From positions 479,044 to 543,043 of the forward strand of contig FN647938.1 in the NCBI GenBank assembly GCA_000310025.1: a stretch of DNA of 64,000 nucleotides. Reading direction: 5' to 3'. The notes beneath the pieces are model-generated. The model was not told the DNA's origin. It did not search any database and worked only from the letters and a program-made list of their open reading frames with translations. The DNA comes from Ectocarpus siliculosus. Lineage: Eukaryota > Sar > Phaeophyceae > Ectocarpales > Ectocarpaceae. Both the position numbers and the translations under genes were made by a program. This document shows positions 13,449 to 25,988 of this stretch, piece after piece. How positions within the stretch are numbered: position 1 is the first letter of the stretch; each line of letters begins with the position of its first letter.

Positions 13449-13862
13449 TGTAGGGCACTAACATTGTTGGTGGCGCTGGTCTCTCGCTCACGCTGTTTCT
13501 CGATACTCCTGTATCGTGCATTGTTCGATGCGAGACGCCCCGCCGAGGACATTTGCGTTTGACGGTTGCACATCGAAAGGGTGCAATCGTCGAAGTGCGG
13601 TGTGTGGAAGGAGGATGAGGGTCAGTGGCGGGGGGACAATGTGCCTAGACTAACTACACACGTGGGTGTGGTGGGATCACGGAGAGGTGTTACGCAGCGT
13701 CCTCGGTGCGTTTAATCTCCGGTGAACTGCAAAAAATTGTCGAATCTTCTCTAGGGGTCTTGTCCTCAATGCATCCCCGCCGGGGGTTAAATTACATCAT
13801 GGCACAAATGCTCAACGGCACATGGGCAATTGTTTTCATTCGGATCACACCCACACCCACAC
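10989..13862. other. Gap between convergent genes, no gene called
   Basis: Between the stops of the UBE2Q-like and coiled-coil genes, which point at each other. It probably holds both 3' untranslated regions. There is a G-rich patch near 11476-11500 and a (CCG)n tract near 13422-13448. Open frames around 11243-11626 and 13217-13573 have biased composition and no supported exon chain. Confidence 0.45.
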
Positions 13863-16800
13863 TCACCAGTCGCAATCTTCGAGCATTTTTATTGTTCGTC
13901 TGACCCTTGCCGTTGACCCTACCCCCGCCTCTCCGGAACCCTGCTGGGCCCACGAATGGTTCTCCAGCCTCGGTGCGGCCTCGTTCTCCCTACCGGGGGC
14001 TGCGCGATTCTTGATCCCTCGGCCTCCGCCGTTCTGAGTGGTCATCCAGCCGTGGTTGGACGACGTTTCCGCACGTTTGGAATTATCGGGTCGTTTGGTA
14101 GGGGCCGCACCTGCCACACGCTCCTCCGCCACAGACCTATGAAGCCATCGACAAACCGCACCCAATGTTAGGTTATGCTTCTTGCCGGTAAGAGTAGGAG
14201 TGGGAGAGCCCAGAACGGGTTTCATGTGACAACAACAACGACGACAACGATGACGGCAACGACAAGGCAACGACAATGACAACGGCAACAGTCATGAGGA
14301 CGACGACACAACCAAAACATTTGCCAACAGGCCACGATCGTGTAGGCAGAAACTGAAAATCCATGAAAGCCAGTTTTCGTGTTCACGCGTTGTGCGCATT
14401 GGACCGGGTGATCTAATCAACTTGGCTCAGAAGGTAAGAAATCGTGGGACGAAAGAGGCGCGAGGGATAGGGAGGCCAGTCGAAGTCCATCTTTTTCCGC
14501 CGGTCGGTCTGTTCGCGTATTTAGCGCTAGACAACAAGGATATCGGCCTATAGAATTCGACACCGAAAGTTCTCATTCTGTGACGCCAAGATTTAGCCGG
14601 TGATATCTTCTCATCCCGCTTCCCAGACTTCCTTACCGGAGCGCGTCCGGGGTCTTTAGCACTTGTTTCTCGAGCCAAGAGTTTCGGGCTCTGAGGTCCT
14701 TGATACACAACGCGAACTCGTCTCGCTCCCGCGCGAGCGCAATTAGCGCATCCTTCTGCTCCTCCTGTGTGCCGAACGGGGAAGTTTCATTTTCTCGTGA
14801 ATGCCCTTTTTGGTCGGAAGCGCGAAACACGGAACCGTTCCACGCTCATGATGACGTTCCGGGGGAGTTATAGTTGGCCCGAACCCTCCCACTTTTTCAG
14901 ATGGAATACCGGTCGAGGAGGGGGAAGAGGGGGAGGGGGATCTCCCGTATGGCTTACTTAAATTGTTGATGAAATACACCTGGTTCTCATTTAGGGCACA
15001 TGGAGGGTTTCGATGCAACGAAGTTCGACGGTGTTGAGAAGCAACAGGATGTGAGCCCCAACAGTGTTCTTTCGTATGCAGATGCACGTGCTTGAGACCG
15101 CACCTTCTCCCGTAGAAGCTTGAGCTGCGCCATGCTGGCCTCCATGTCCTCTTTGCTTAGCCCCGACTTCTGCTGGATGTCCAGCACTTCGGGGTTGACC
15201 CTCGCGAGTCTGGCTATCTCCGTTTCGTAGGAGTCGTGTGCGGGTGGCTCGAGCCTTTCGGTGCGGCATGAAGCCGCGTACACACAGCAAGGTGGCAGTC
15301 AGAGAAAAACCTGGGCCAACGTTCTTCTTTTGTTGCGGTTTCTTGTTTCTTCCCTCGGATAGTCTAGACTGTGCGAGCTCTCTATTGAGGAGGCGCCGAG
15401 AACCGTGTACGACAAAGGGCGCTGTCTTGGTGCCGTCAGAGAGACGGGAACTGGTGAGCAAAATCCTATCGGTTAGGGTATTCGATGTGGGGCCTAGGCC
15501 CTAAATCGTGCCTTAGTAAATAAACAATCACCGTTACCCTCAGCAAGCGGGGTGAACGCATGTATTACTGTGGTTTCGCTTACTTGAGTCGAAGGGTTTT
15601 GATGGTGGCCTTGAGGGAAGAGATCTCCGTCTTCATTTGCGCAGCTTGAACCCCTCGCGCTCCTGCCAACTCTCGGTACTTGTGAACCTGTCACACAACC
15701 ACCGCAAACACACACGGTTGAGCGCCTCCAACGGAAGCGACCGTTTCGAGAGATGAAACCAACGTTCGGCAATTCGACACCGAAGATGGCAGGGCCAAGC
15801 GCTGATCCCCGAGCGATGGCAGTTTTGTTCTCTGTCTTCTGTAGATAACCGACCGGATCTCGACCGAAATCCAGGCCAGAAAACCAAGGTTCTGATCGCC
15901 TCATTATGAACTCGAACACAATAGAATAGGTATGTCTTTTCCAATGTAGATCATTCCGACGAAGACTCGAAAATCTGCGTGAAGTTCGTCTTGCTACTGT
16001 TGGCCACCTGGTGCTTTGCCGCGGTCTCTGCTCGTTGCAAGCGATCCACTGTTCCCCCTATCACCGCCTTTCTCGTTGAAGCACTCCCGGCCAACCCCGA
16101 TTCGGTCACCGCTAGCTGGCGCCGTAGAGCCACGACCTTTTGATGTTGGGCAAGTTCCCCCCCCGGTTTCGGCATCAGAGAGGAGGAGGGAGGGTGGGAA
16201 CCAACCTCAGTCCATTGCCACGAAAGACATGACTAACGTGTGGCGTCTCGATGGCATCAATGCTTCGGAATTCGTCCCGAAAGCTAGCTGTGACGACCAT
16301 GCAGGAACGAGGAACTGTGGCAACGCTTTATGGTAATGACAAAGGGGGACAAGGCTCACCGCGTTGCGGAGGAACTACTTCCTGCAAAACCTGCAGCAGA
16401 CACATCCCCCCCCCAATGACCATTACTCTTGAAAAGACCAACATATGTCTGTGTGGCGGATTGTCTTCCTTTTCGCAAGGGGCGCAAGGTCACTTGGCGC
16501 TTCATCAACCGTTTCTGTAACGTAGACAAGGTGGTCACTCATGGAACCTTATCCCCATCAGGCCCCAGATTTATTCCGAGCTTAATATACAACATTCTGA
16601 ACGAAAGCTGGATGCTCGGTGTCGGATTTTCATGCCTTTCGGATGAGAGAAGGGGATACCTGCATCTCCTGGGCTCTGGCCTTCTCCCGTAAGTTGCTGT
16701 TCTCCGTCTGCCACTTCTGAAACATGTGCAGCTGTCGACGAAATTCCTTTCGCTCCAGGACCATCAAGTTTTTTTCTCGCCGAGCAGTCTTTTTGCACCT

Positions 16801-19800
16801 GAGTCAACAGCAGCACGGAGTACATTTCGGCAGATCGTTCGTTCTCAAGAAATGAATCCAACCTGGTGGCCTCATCAGAGGTGTATGCTCGGGGTTTCAG
16901 TGGAGGCTTTTGTACGTTGAAGTCCAGGGTAGGACTCGATAGCACGGTTGTTGGTGTTCACCGTATCGATTTCACGGCAGAAGCCCACCGTGCTGCAATA
17001 CGTGCCCTGAAAACCTCAGTACATTTTCCTCAGATCATGCACAATCCATCACGGGCTTTGAAACTGGACAAAGCTATGAGAGACAAGAGTAAGAGATGCT
17101 TAGATCTAGGCAGATAAGCACGTCTACGGCATGGGGGTTAGCGCCTAAGGAGTGAAACGCCCATCGCCCATCTGAAGGATACCCACCATGTCTCATTCCT
17201 TGCATGGACAACATTTTCACATCATTGAATGCACTCAAGTCGGCGTGATCAAGATTTATTCTGTTCCTCACCTCTCTAACTCCTCCGCCATCCTCTCGGC
17301 CGCTTTCGGATACTCCATAAAACGGTCCAGTTGGGCCTGCAGGCACAAACGTAGTGTTATACCATCACCCTCACCAGGATAAACACGACATATTGGCGGA
17401 ATGAACCGTGGTGTCAATTGTCTCAAATGCTGGATACAAGCGCAGCATTCAAACAATAGTCATTCAGGTGCGAAAAGAGAGGTTTCAGAATGGGTGCAAA
17501 AAATGTGTCTTCGGCTCACACAGGGACAACCAAGCGCAGGCGACTTCACAATAGTCTCTGTTGGTAATAGACAGTTTACGATGCACCAGCATGTTTCCAT
17601 AAAACACTTAGGTGCTCTAAACCGAACGTGGGGGTCCTTGCCTTTTCGTTAAGTCGGGGACTACGAACGCATTGGGTGATCTTGCTGTCTAACCGCATGT
17701 TGCGAAGTTGTTTCTTCGTCGCTGTTTACAATAGTTTCTTGAAGGGAATCGTAGCAACGAATTAAACATGAGACACCTGGAACTCCTGTTCCTTGTCCTT
17801 GGCGGTCTCACAAAGCTCTTCGTTTCGCGCTGCCGCTGCTTCGAGCTCTTGAGTCAGTTTACTCTTAGCTGCAGACGCGGCTAGGGCTTCTTCGTGACTA
17901 GATACCACCCGGTAGATGGGTGTCGCAGTGTTCATGAAATGCAAGTACGAGCAGTGCATGAAACCGGCCCCGCACGTGTGAGATGCCGCACAATAGGAGG
18001 CGGAGGGGCATGAACGGGAACGGCACTTCATCAGGGTAACATTTTCGGACATAGTGGCAAATACCCACCACCCTCAGGATTCCTTGTCGTTTCTTTGATC
18101 CATAAATGGCACCAAACCATTCCCCGAAGTGTCAAATGCCCATCATTCACGCTCTCAGGATAGAAGGCTGACTACCCGGCCTCTTTCCTTGTTCCCTCCC
18201 TCGAATTTCGGACATGGCCTCGCCCAGCCCAAAGAACCACGTGCTACCGCAAAGGGTACGCTTTTGTTCCCTTGACAGCTCCCCACACGAACAAAGAAAA
18301 TGTCTACGTCAAGTACCTGTCCTTGGCGGCGCTCTCCGCTTCCGCCACTACTCGCTGGCCGTCGACCTCCATCTGGCGAATTTTCTCTTCGAGAAGCTCC
18401 GTGCGTGCCGAGAGATTGGCGCGCTCGGCCTCGTGCACCTTGCGACAAAAATCGTCCAAGTACCGATGAGCTACAGTACCAGATTTTTGCGGGCTGAAGA
18501 AGCTAGCCCTAAGTGTTCATGCTGTACATACGAAGGCACCGTCGTGGGTAGCTCGCCGAGGTACATAGCTTGACGCCCGAGTGCGAGCAGAGAGCCACTA
18601 TTGTTTGGCTTATTGTGGAATCTGGATGCTACGCTCACCCGCAATCGACCGGAATCTGGGCATCAACATAACTGAACGAAAGACATGCATGTGGCCCTTT
18701 GAACATAGGGCCTTGTAATGGAGCAACTAAATAGTGTATGAGCACAATATGAGCGTTTCTGAGCGTGATACTGATATCTTGTATTTTGGTTGGCTGTCGT
18801 GACCAGGATTCCAACCCCCATCCTCACTGTCTACTTGTGAGCGCGGAAACTTGGCACCATGAGCCCAACCTATAATCATGTCGCGCGGGTTGGTTCTACC
18901 GCTGGACTTGTAGTTTGACGTGCTGGAATCCATATTCGTACGTGCCCCGGACCGAATCCGAAAGAATTTAATCTGGTGCTGCTATTGACTACTCTGCTTC
19001 AGGTTTCGGATCACCTGGATAGCATCGGTCGCCTTCTCCCTTGCAAGTTCGGCCGACGCCTCTAAGTCCACGCGATCGATGTCCCACTTGGAAAACTGGG
19101 CGACAATATTTTTCTTTATTTGCGAGGCGAACTCCGCTGGATTTCTGTGCACCTTTAGGTGGGTGGAAGAATGATGAGTGGGGCACCGCGAGAAGTATGT
19201 TTGCGGTTTGAACTCATCGGTGGTCAGCGAGTGAGACAAGCACACGATGTCGGTGCCTTTGGAAAGTGGCAGTGGTAGTGTACTGGTGGTGGCGGTGGTG
19301 GTAAAGACACGTTCTGCGAGAACGAGAGCTATACATACATACGTAACGTGGCTCTCAGTTTTGACCCCTCTGTTGCCTTAAGTTGCAACCGCAGGTGTTC
19401 CGCCTCTCTCATGGGTGTAGACTATTCTTCGAGTATTGCACAGTCGAACCGTGGTGGACGCTAATCGTTGTACAGCAAACCTCCATCAGAATAGCGCCCT
19501 TGTTGTCCGACATCTGAGTCCCCTCCGCGCGTCCCACCCTGCGGGCTATCGCGAGGCAGACCTCGTTGAGGATCATCTCCGCCTTGCCGACGGCGATGAT
19601 CTTGGCACGAACCTCGGCCTTGTAGGACTTCAGCTCGCTCTGCTTAGAGCTCAACTCGACTATTGTAGAACGGACAGGAATAAGGGATGCACGGGAGTGC
19701 CAACCATGAAGAAAGACGTAGGCTAGAAATGACTGTGGGCATCCTCACAAGAGAAGACCCCAAGGGCCTTGAAAGCAAGCACACTGTGCTGCAGGCAAAA

Positions 19801-20455
19801 CGGTACCGTGGGGGCAGTCAAGTAGCCCGAATATCAAACCACACGCACCTTCCAATTGCGTGCAGCGGTTCTCCATTTGTCGGTGCCGCAACTCTATTTC
19901 CTGTTTCTGAAGCCCCAACTCTTGCAACGACCGAGTAGTATCCTTGATGCTTTGTTGTGCTTTCTCCAGCTCTCCCTCTTCTTCAACGTCCAAGTCATCA
20001 ACCCCGTCGACATTGTTCACCGCAGAGGGGGTTCTTCTCCGGCCAAAAAGACGCCGACCTCCTCCTTCCTCGTGCACGGAACCGGTGGTGTTTTCATCTG
20101 CGCGTTTTCTATCACCAGCAATACCAGGGGTGGTATTCCTCATTAGTAGCTGTGGGGCTGACGCGGAATTGACGTTCCTGCTTATCCTTTGGCCATCGCC
20201 ACGCATTCTCGACCCCTCCCTCTGCTGTCGCTGTCGTTCGGTGTTTTCGTCTCCAAGTTTGGCGTCTACACCAGGGCGGTTTGAGCTGCTGCTGTTTGCC
20301 GCTGATGTTAGCAAGTTTGCTGACCTCGGCCGTCTTTTGCTGCCTCTGGTTGCCTTATGGCGAGTTCTTTTCTTCCCTTTCTTGAGAGGTGCATCGGCAA
20401 TGGAAGGATCGCGGAGGCCCTCATCGCTGTTTTCGATGTGTTCGATTTCATCCAT
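13863..20455 (-). CDS. Coiled-coil protein of unknown function (12 exons, about 717 aa)
   Basis: Predicted minus-strand exons: 20455-19849, 19659-19481, 19095-18993, 18470-18317, 17897-17777, 17336-17272, 16798-16660, 16136-16008, 15687-15584, 15254-15104, 14764-14637, 14136-13863. Phases agree at every junction, strong support for one gene; exon 3 ends (weak donor AGAgtagtc) are the least sure. The first about 150 residues are basic and low complexity (KKGKKRTRHK, RRLFGRRRTP), then acidic (DDLDVEEEGELEKAQ). From about residue 170 to near residue 630 the chain is almost continuous heptad-like helix: LQELGLQKQEIELRHRQMEN, LEEKIRQMEVDGQRVVAEAE, FRRQLHMFQKWQTENSNLRE, DMEASMAQLKLLREK. The C-terminal tail (exon 12) is polar and G/N/R rich. 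No catalytic motif or membrane segment is visible. Proteins of this type are often cytoskeletal, centrosomal or ciliary; I cannot assign a name. Confidence 0.75.
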
Positions 20456-22097
20456 CCTTTGCCAGCTGAGAGGGGCGTCGCGTCTCTGTTGCTGCGAAGT
20501 CAATTCTCTTGATCACATATTCATGAGGAGAACGTACAGCGGTTCTGTTGGACGTGCACGTGTGTACTATGCCAGTGATGCTGCCAGAATAGAGCGCGGT
20601 GCGGAGAAACTCGACCTGCTGTACATCTACGCATGCGCGGCGGAAAAACGATTCGTTCGGAACCGTAACCCTGCTGTAGGCGCGGCGGAATCTGTTGCAC
20701 ATTCGTTTGACTCAGCCTGATGCGCATTCCTTGGCGGAAGTGCGAATCGGCTCGACTGTCAATGCTTCCACCATGTTCTAGTGTTATTGCTGTCGTCGAT
20801 TCGCATGGAATCCCCCATCATCCCAATGCTCCACACGTTCAATCTTCCGATATCCGATACGAGCTTTCTTGTCGTGCCGCCCCACGTCTCGAAGCGTGTT
20901 CAATTCTACCGCGTCCCGAGGACTCAAGCACAAGGAGAAAGGAGAAAAAGGGAAGATCACTCTGCGTACCTATACGCGCATGTTCGCAATAGCATTCCAC
21001 AAGATCTATTGTCACGAAGACTCCACGGTCGTATCTTACTGTTTCTCTCGTTTGGTTAGCTGTCACCGCCATATTGTGGGCAATTTGAGATTCCCTCGTG
21101 CCGAATGAACCAGACGATGAAATCTGCGTGTGTGTCTCATCCCCCCGACAAGCCCGTTGTGTGTGTGAGGCACAGAGGCATGATACCGTATGAGGTACGG
21201 GGACGCATACATAAGGTCGCGCACGCATATGAACATGAACACTATCCATTTGCACATCATGACATATGTTACCCTTTACCTGCTGTTGCCGATCTTTTTG
21301 ATGCTTGCCGGGGCTCCGCGACATCGCCAGCAGAGCGCTTACTTTTCCCTCCCCTCCACGTCTGCCGTTCAGCCATCACCAGACCCCCCGCCGCGCGCGC
21401 ACACACACAAGCGCAGCGTGGTTGGTTTACCCAGCACCACACAAGAACGCCAACGGGCAGCACCAGGAGACACAGGTGGGGTTGGGGTGGTGGAAGCTAT
21501 CGTAAATAAGGCTGTTGCTGGACTATGACTCAATCAACGCCGCGCTCCTGGCGTGGTTCTGAGGCACTTGTTGCCAGATGGCCCGACACATGATTCGTCC
21601 ATTTGAACCCCTGTACAGCAGTGACCACCACCATGCCGCACCAGACAGACACGCCCGCCGTCGAGAGGACTATTAAAAATTGTGTATGTGTGAGAGTACA
21701 GCAGTAGACTATTGTATCTGCACAGGTGTGAAAACATTGCATGGGCAAAGGGACGATTTTTACTCGGGATACATGCAGTAGAAATCTCGAACAACAGCAG
21801 TGTGGTGCCGTTGTTCGCCCGGCATTTATTCGCCGAGACAATGAGACACGTGTGAGGTCGGGTACGCTGCTGGCGAGACCAATGATTTCCAACGAAAAAA
21901 GACACCAGTGTAACGCGGAGGAAGAAAAGGCTTTTATGTACGCCCTCTGCGAATCGTCGCGCACCTGACCACAAGAGGCTCTGGACCCACTACTGTGCGT
22001 GCGGACCGCGTTTGATATCGCTGGGTTTCGTTGAGACACTATTTTATGCGTATGTATGGCATAGGAGAACGCTTCTTACTCGTCCGCGCATTGCCCT
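20456..22097. promoter_or_regulatory. Head-to-head region between the coiled-coil and endonuclease III-like genes
   Basis: About 1.6 kb between divergent start codons. Promoters and 5' untranslated exons of both genes are expected here, but I cannot point to specific elements. Short open frames on both strands lack recognisable features. Confidence 0.4.
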
Positions 22098-25000
22098 ATG
22101 CAAGCAGGCACACGTATGGCTCGGCGCACGCGATCCGGGTTCTGTGCTGTGAAGAAGGAAGAGCTCGATGACGAGCTATTCGGCACTGACACCCCCTCAC
22201 CGCCGACGGGAACATGTGTAATCAAAGACGAGCCCAAGTCATCGATCAGGCGGCAAACGCCGAACGCAAATCAAGGCGGCTCGACGACATTCGCAACCTC
22301 CGCCGGAGGCAGCGGTGATCCCGAGCCCTCCGAGACGTCTCACTATTTTGATTCTTCCCCTCCCGTGAGAGGGAGGAAACGGAAGGCGGCAGCAAGTGTC
22401 GCCGGCCCCGCCGGAGGTAGTTGTACGACGGGCGGCAAGAGCAGGCGCCATCGAGGTGCTGGCGATGCCACCGGAAAATATCCGAAGCTGTCTGCCACAT
22501 CCCCAAGCGCGACAACTGGCGTTTGCGCGGCTGGTACCCAGCGCCGGAGTAGCGGCAGACTCAATGCCGTGAAGAAAGAGGAGCTGACAAGCGCGCTCGA
22601 ACTCCCAGAGCCACCTCCGTCAGATGCCAAGAGGAGGACGAAGGGCGATGCCTCCACGAACGGGGATTGTAAACCCCGGAGGAGGAGGGCTGCGGTCGCC
22701 ACCAAGGGCGAAGTTTGCGCGCAGGCGTCCGAGGAGGGCAAGGGGAAGAAGAAGGCCCGGACGAAGGCCAAGACCAAGATCGAAAAGGGGGAAGGGGTTC
22801 GGGAAAGGGCTGTTCCGCCGCGCTTGGCGGAGAAGGCGGCGCTGATAATCCAGATTATGGACAAGCTTTACCCGGACCCGCCCATACCGATCAACCACAT
22901 GGTGAGTAGCACCACTTCTAGGTGCCGCCGCAAAGTGTGACTGTCGAGAGCACGCAGGGTGCCTTGATCTAGAGCAGCGTGGCGGGCGCGTTGAAGAACT
23001 CGTGAATGGCCCTTGTTGAAGGGCAGACTTTTGTGTTGTTGCGAAGGCTGACTCACGTCGGACACAAGGAGGTTTGAGCAGTGATGTGGTAGCCGAGATG
23101 TGCTCTAACCGAGAAAATGACGTGCTGTGTGCCCCACTAATGTATCATCCTTACCGTATTTTTTGCTAGCACCTGCAAGTCCTCTGCCATGTGCCACTCA
23201 CCCGTTGTCGTTTTGATCGTTCTCCTTTTCCGAGGGCAGGACAGCTTCACGTTGCTTTGCGGGGTGCTACTCTCTGCTCAGACCACCGATGCTCAGGTAC
23301 GCCGCCTTTTCGGCTCTTTAACCTCTTGGGAAGCATGTTTATTTATATCCCTAACCCTAACCCTAACCCTAACCCTTAAGGGTAGTTAGTCAAGTACCTA
23401 TCCAGCAGATTCGTCTCCACACTCAGGGTAAAACACTTGAACGCATTCCTGTATTTCTCGAACGGGCGTTGTTCATGCGATTGTATGAAGTTTGTATTAT
23501 AAGAAGCACTCGAGACCATTTTATTTCTCTTGCGTTTTGCGGATAGTTTGACTCGTACCGAATAGTCACTTGTTCGTGGCGGTGAGCAGAGTGGCTTCCG
23601 TGTGGGCTTTTAATGTCACCACGGGTCATACGGCAGGCCCTTTATGTTGGGCCTACTGCGCCAGATGCCTTTCTATATAGACAAGACGTTGCTCTTCGGG
23701 TACGCGAACGTTTCACCCCGCTTGCACTCTTCCACGGAAGTGGGCTTTTGCACTTGCTTTTGGCAATGCGACGTATGATGGATTCGTGCTTGATATTGCT
23801 GCGATCACACACCGCACCGTTTAGGTTAACCTGGTGACGCAGGAATTATTCAGGGTGGCGCCCAATCCGCAGTCTTTGTCCAAGATGGCACATGAGGATC
23901 TGCAACGGACCATCAGGTACGGAAATTGCTTTGACATTTCATTTGAGCGAAACCGATAGATACGACGAGCGACGGTCTTTCGATGGCATGGTAACATAAA
24001 TACTGGGTCAGATGGCACGGGCAATATTTTCGAACTTTCGATTGGATCTCACTATGTTGATGTTGCGGCAAATTCACACAGCACAGCACGTTGCCGTGTT
24101 GTTTGGAACAACAGAGTTTGCTGAGTGTTTTGACTTCGTTCCTGTTGCGCGGCCGCTTGACTGCCAGATCCGTCGGACTTGCACCCACCAAGGCGAAGCA
24201 TCTAATCGCGCTGTCGCAGCAGATTCTAGACCGCTTCGACGGCAAGGTTCCCCAGACGTTCGAGGGCCTCCAGAGCCTTCCCGGCGTCGGTACGTGGTGG
24301 TTCCAGGGTTTGAGATAGGTTGTCCCTGTAAGTATTGTTCCGAATATCGGGTGTTTTGTTTTTTGGTAGACCGTCCATCGAAGCGTGACACTCGTTTGTA
24401 GGCTTGCGTGGTTGTTGTGTTGACGGCCGCTGCTGCTACTCCTACTACCCTTGGACCTCCTACGCGTTACAGCCCACGCTGATGTCTAACCTGGTATCAA
24501 CTCGATGGATTGTCGTCTGTTTGCAATGCGATTCATTCGCGTGTGCTTCTTCCTTGAGCCGCTTTGTTGAACTTGATTTTGCGGCTAGCGGATGGTTCAG
24601 TTGGCTAAGTACGCCGCGCACGATCTAAAAAGTCTTCCCCACACTCAAGGCTCCCAAGCTTTGTGCCGTTGAACGCTCATCAGTGACATCTGCGTGATTA
24701 ATCCACCGTAAACGTAATGCCGACTCAGGGCGCAAAACTGCTGCGGTGGTGATGGTCCAGGCCTTCAACACCCCCGCCTTTCCTGTGGACACACATATTC
24801 ACCGATTGGCGCTTCGCTGGGGTCTGACCAAGAATGAAAAGAACGCCAGCAAGTGAGAGGCGTGGTCGACCACCAAACGGCGTACTTGGCTGTTGGTGCA
24901 TCTCGTCGTTGAGGGATGGTTTCATGGTTGATTGTTGTTCAGCTTGATGAGTTTAGCCTGGCGCCAACTCGTTTCGTGTTCACCCGGCTCTCAATGCGGT

Positions 25001-25988
25001 TGTGAAACCAGCTACGCCATTGCCGTGCTTTCCCGTCCCAACGCACATCCGTACCTAACCTCACGCTCTCTTGTGAAGGGTGGAAGAGGACCTTATGGCC
25101 GTATTCCCAAGAGACTCGTGGGCCAAGTTGCACCTTCAGTTCATCTACTTCGGCCGTGAGCACTGCCAGGTGACGTGCAAGGGAACAGCATGGCGGGGCG
25201 AACAGTTTATTGCGTCAGTCTGGAGCGCGCGCGTGTAAAGAAGACTGTGCAGTGTTCGCTTCATCTATTGTTCCCATTTATCCCATCGCAGACGCCGAGG
25301 TGGTGTGAACAACGGCTGGGTCAATACGCCAGCTCTTCCGCATACGTATGAGAGGGCGTTGGTCTAGGCCTGACGGAAATCGAAACCTGCTCCATTTCTA
25401 CTCACAGAGTTATCCGTAATGATTCATTTGCACGGCGTTTGACGTCGAAGGTGTGAAATATCCCGTCCCCCGCTCCATCCTACGAGGCTCCACGAGATAA
25501 TCCGCTGTCCTTTGGCCCGTTGGTGATTCTCTTCGTCCGGAATTTTCAGGCTCGCGTGCACGACGCTTCGGCCTGCCCCATCTGCTCTTGGGTAAAGAAG
25601 GTACGGATATCTGGGGCCGCGATGCTGGCCATGCTGTCGTGGGTATGTGGCTGGCGTCTCGTCGTCTCTTCTTCATTCCACGGGCTGAATCCAGCAGTCC
25701 CGCCGTCCAGGGCAGGGGTCTGCTGTATGCTTTGCTGGCCCCTTGAGCGTCTTTGTTTCGGTAGACTGCCTGCATGTTTGCCTCCCCTAAGGCCAACACT
25801 CGTACATTGTGGTCGATAACGCGGTGTGTGTTATGCATCTTGCTGTGATTTGGCAGACTGGACCCGGCTCCCCAAAAGCGTTGGCGCAGCTGACCTGCCT
25901 GAACGACTACCTGGCATCCCCTACCCCCACCAAGAAGTCCAGCAAGAATGCCATCGTCTACAGCGAGAGGAAGCTAGAGATGGAACAG
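22098..25988 (+). CDS. Endonuclease III-like DNA glycosylase / AP lyase (at least 8 exons, 3' end unresolved)
   Basis: Predicted exons: 22098-22901, 23240-23296, 23825-23916, 24168-24289, 24729-24852, 25079-25169, 25550-25600, 25857-25988; phases match throughout. The enzyme family removes oxidised pyrimidines and cuts at the abasic site in base excision repair. Seen: [15 protein letters not shown], the helix-hairpin-helix LPGVGRKTA with catalytic Lys K360, and [10 protein letters not shown] with catalytic Asp D378, the same 18-residue spacing as E. coli Nth K120/D138. The iron-sulfur region is odd: FGREHC, then CPIC, giving C429-x9-C439-x2-C442 and no nearby fourth cysteine (next is C461 in exon 8). 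The first about 240 residues are a basic, disordered extension with nuclear-targeting-like KKK/RRR clusters and the repeated motif AVKKEEL. A second in-frame ATG lies at 22116. Exon 7 could instead end at 25591, and exon 8 and the true stop are uncertain. Confidence 0.85.
23349..23376 (-). repeat. Interstitial telomere-like repeat (TTAGGG type)
   Basis: Four perfect CCCTAA units plus a partial one, in intron 2 of the endonuclease III-like gene. Read on the minus strand this is (TTAGGG)n. It is followed by TTAAGGG, an inverted partial unit. Confidence 0.9.

Noticed and set aside
13217-13573. Gly-rich minus-strand frame as an extra exon of the coiled-coil gene
   Set aside because: Poly-Gly comes from a (CCG)n tract and the gene model already ends with a phase-compatible exon and stop at 13863.
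18725-18880. Possible tRNA-like B box on the minus strand (GGTTGGAATCC near 18805)
   Set aside because: The B box has a mismatch, the A box is weak and no related copy is seen in the window.
19944-20720. 258-codon plus-strand frame opposite exon 1 of the coiled-coil gene
   Set aside because: Shadow of the minus-strand coding exon, whose splice phases and helix pattern are far better supported.
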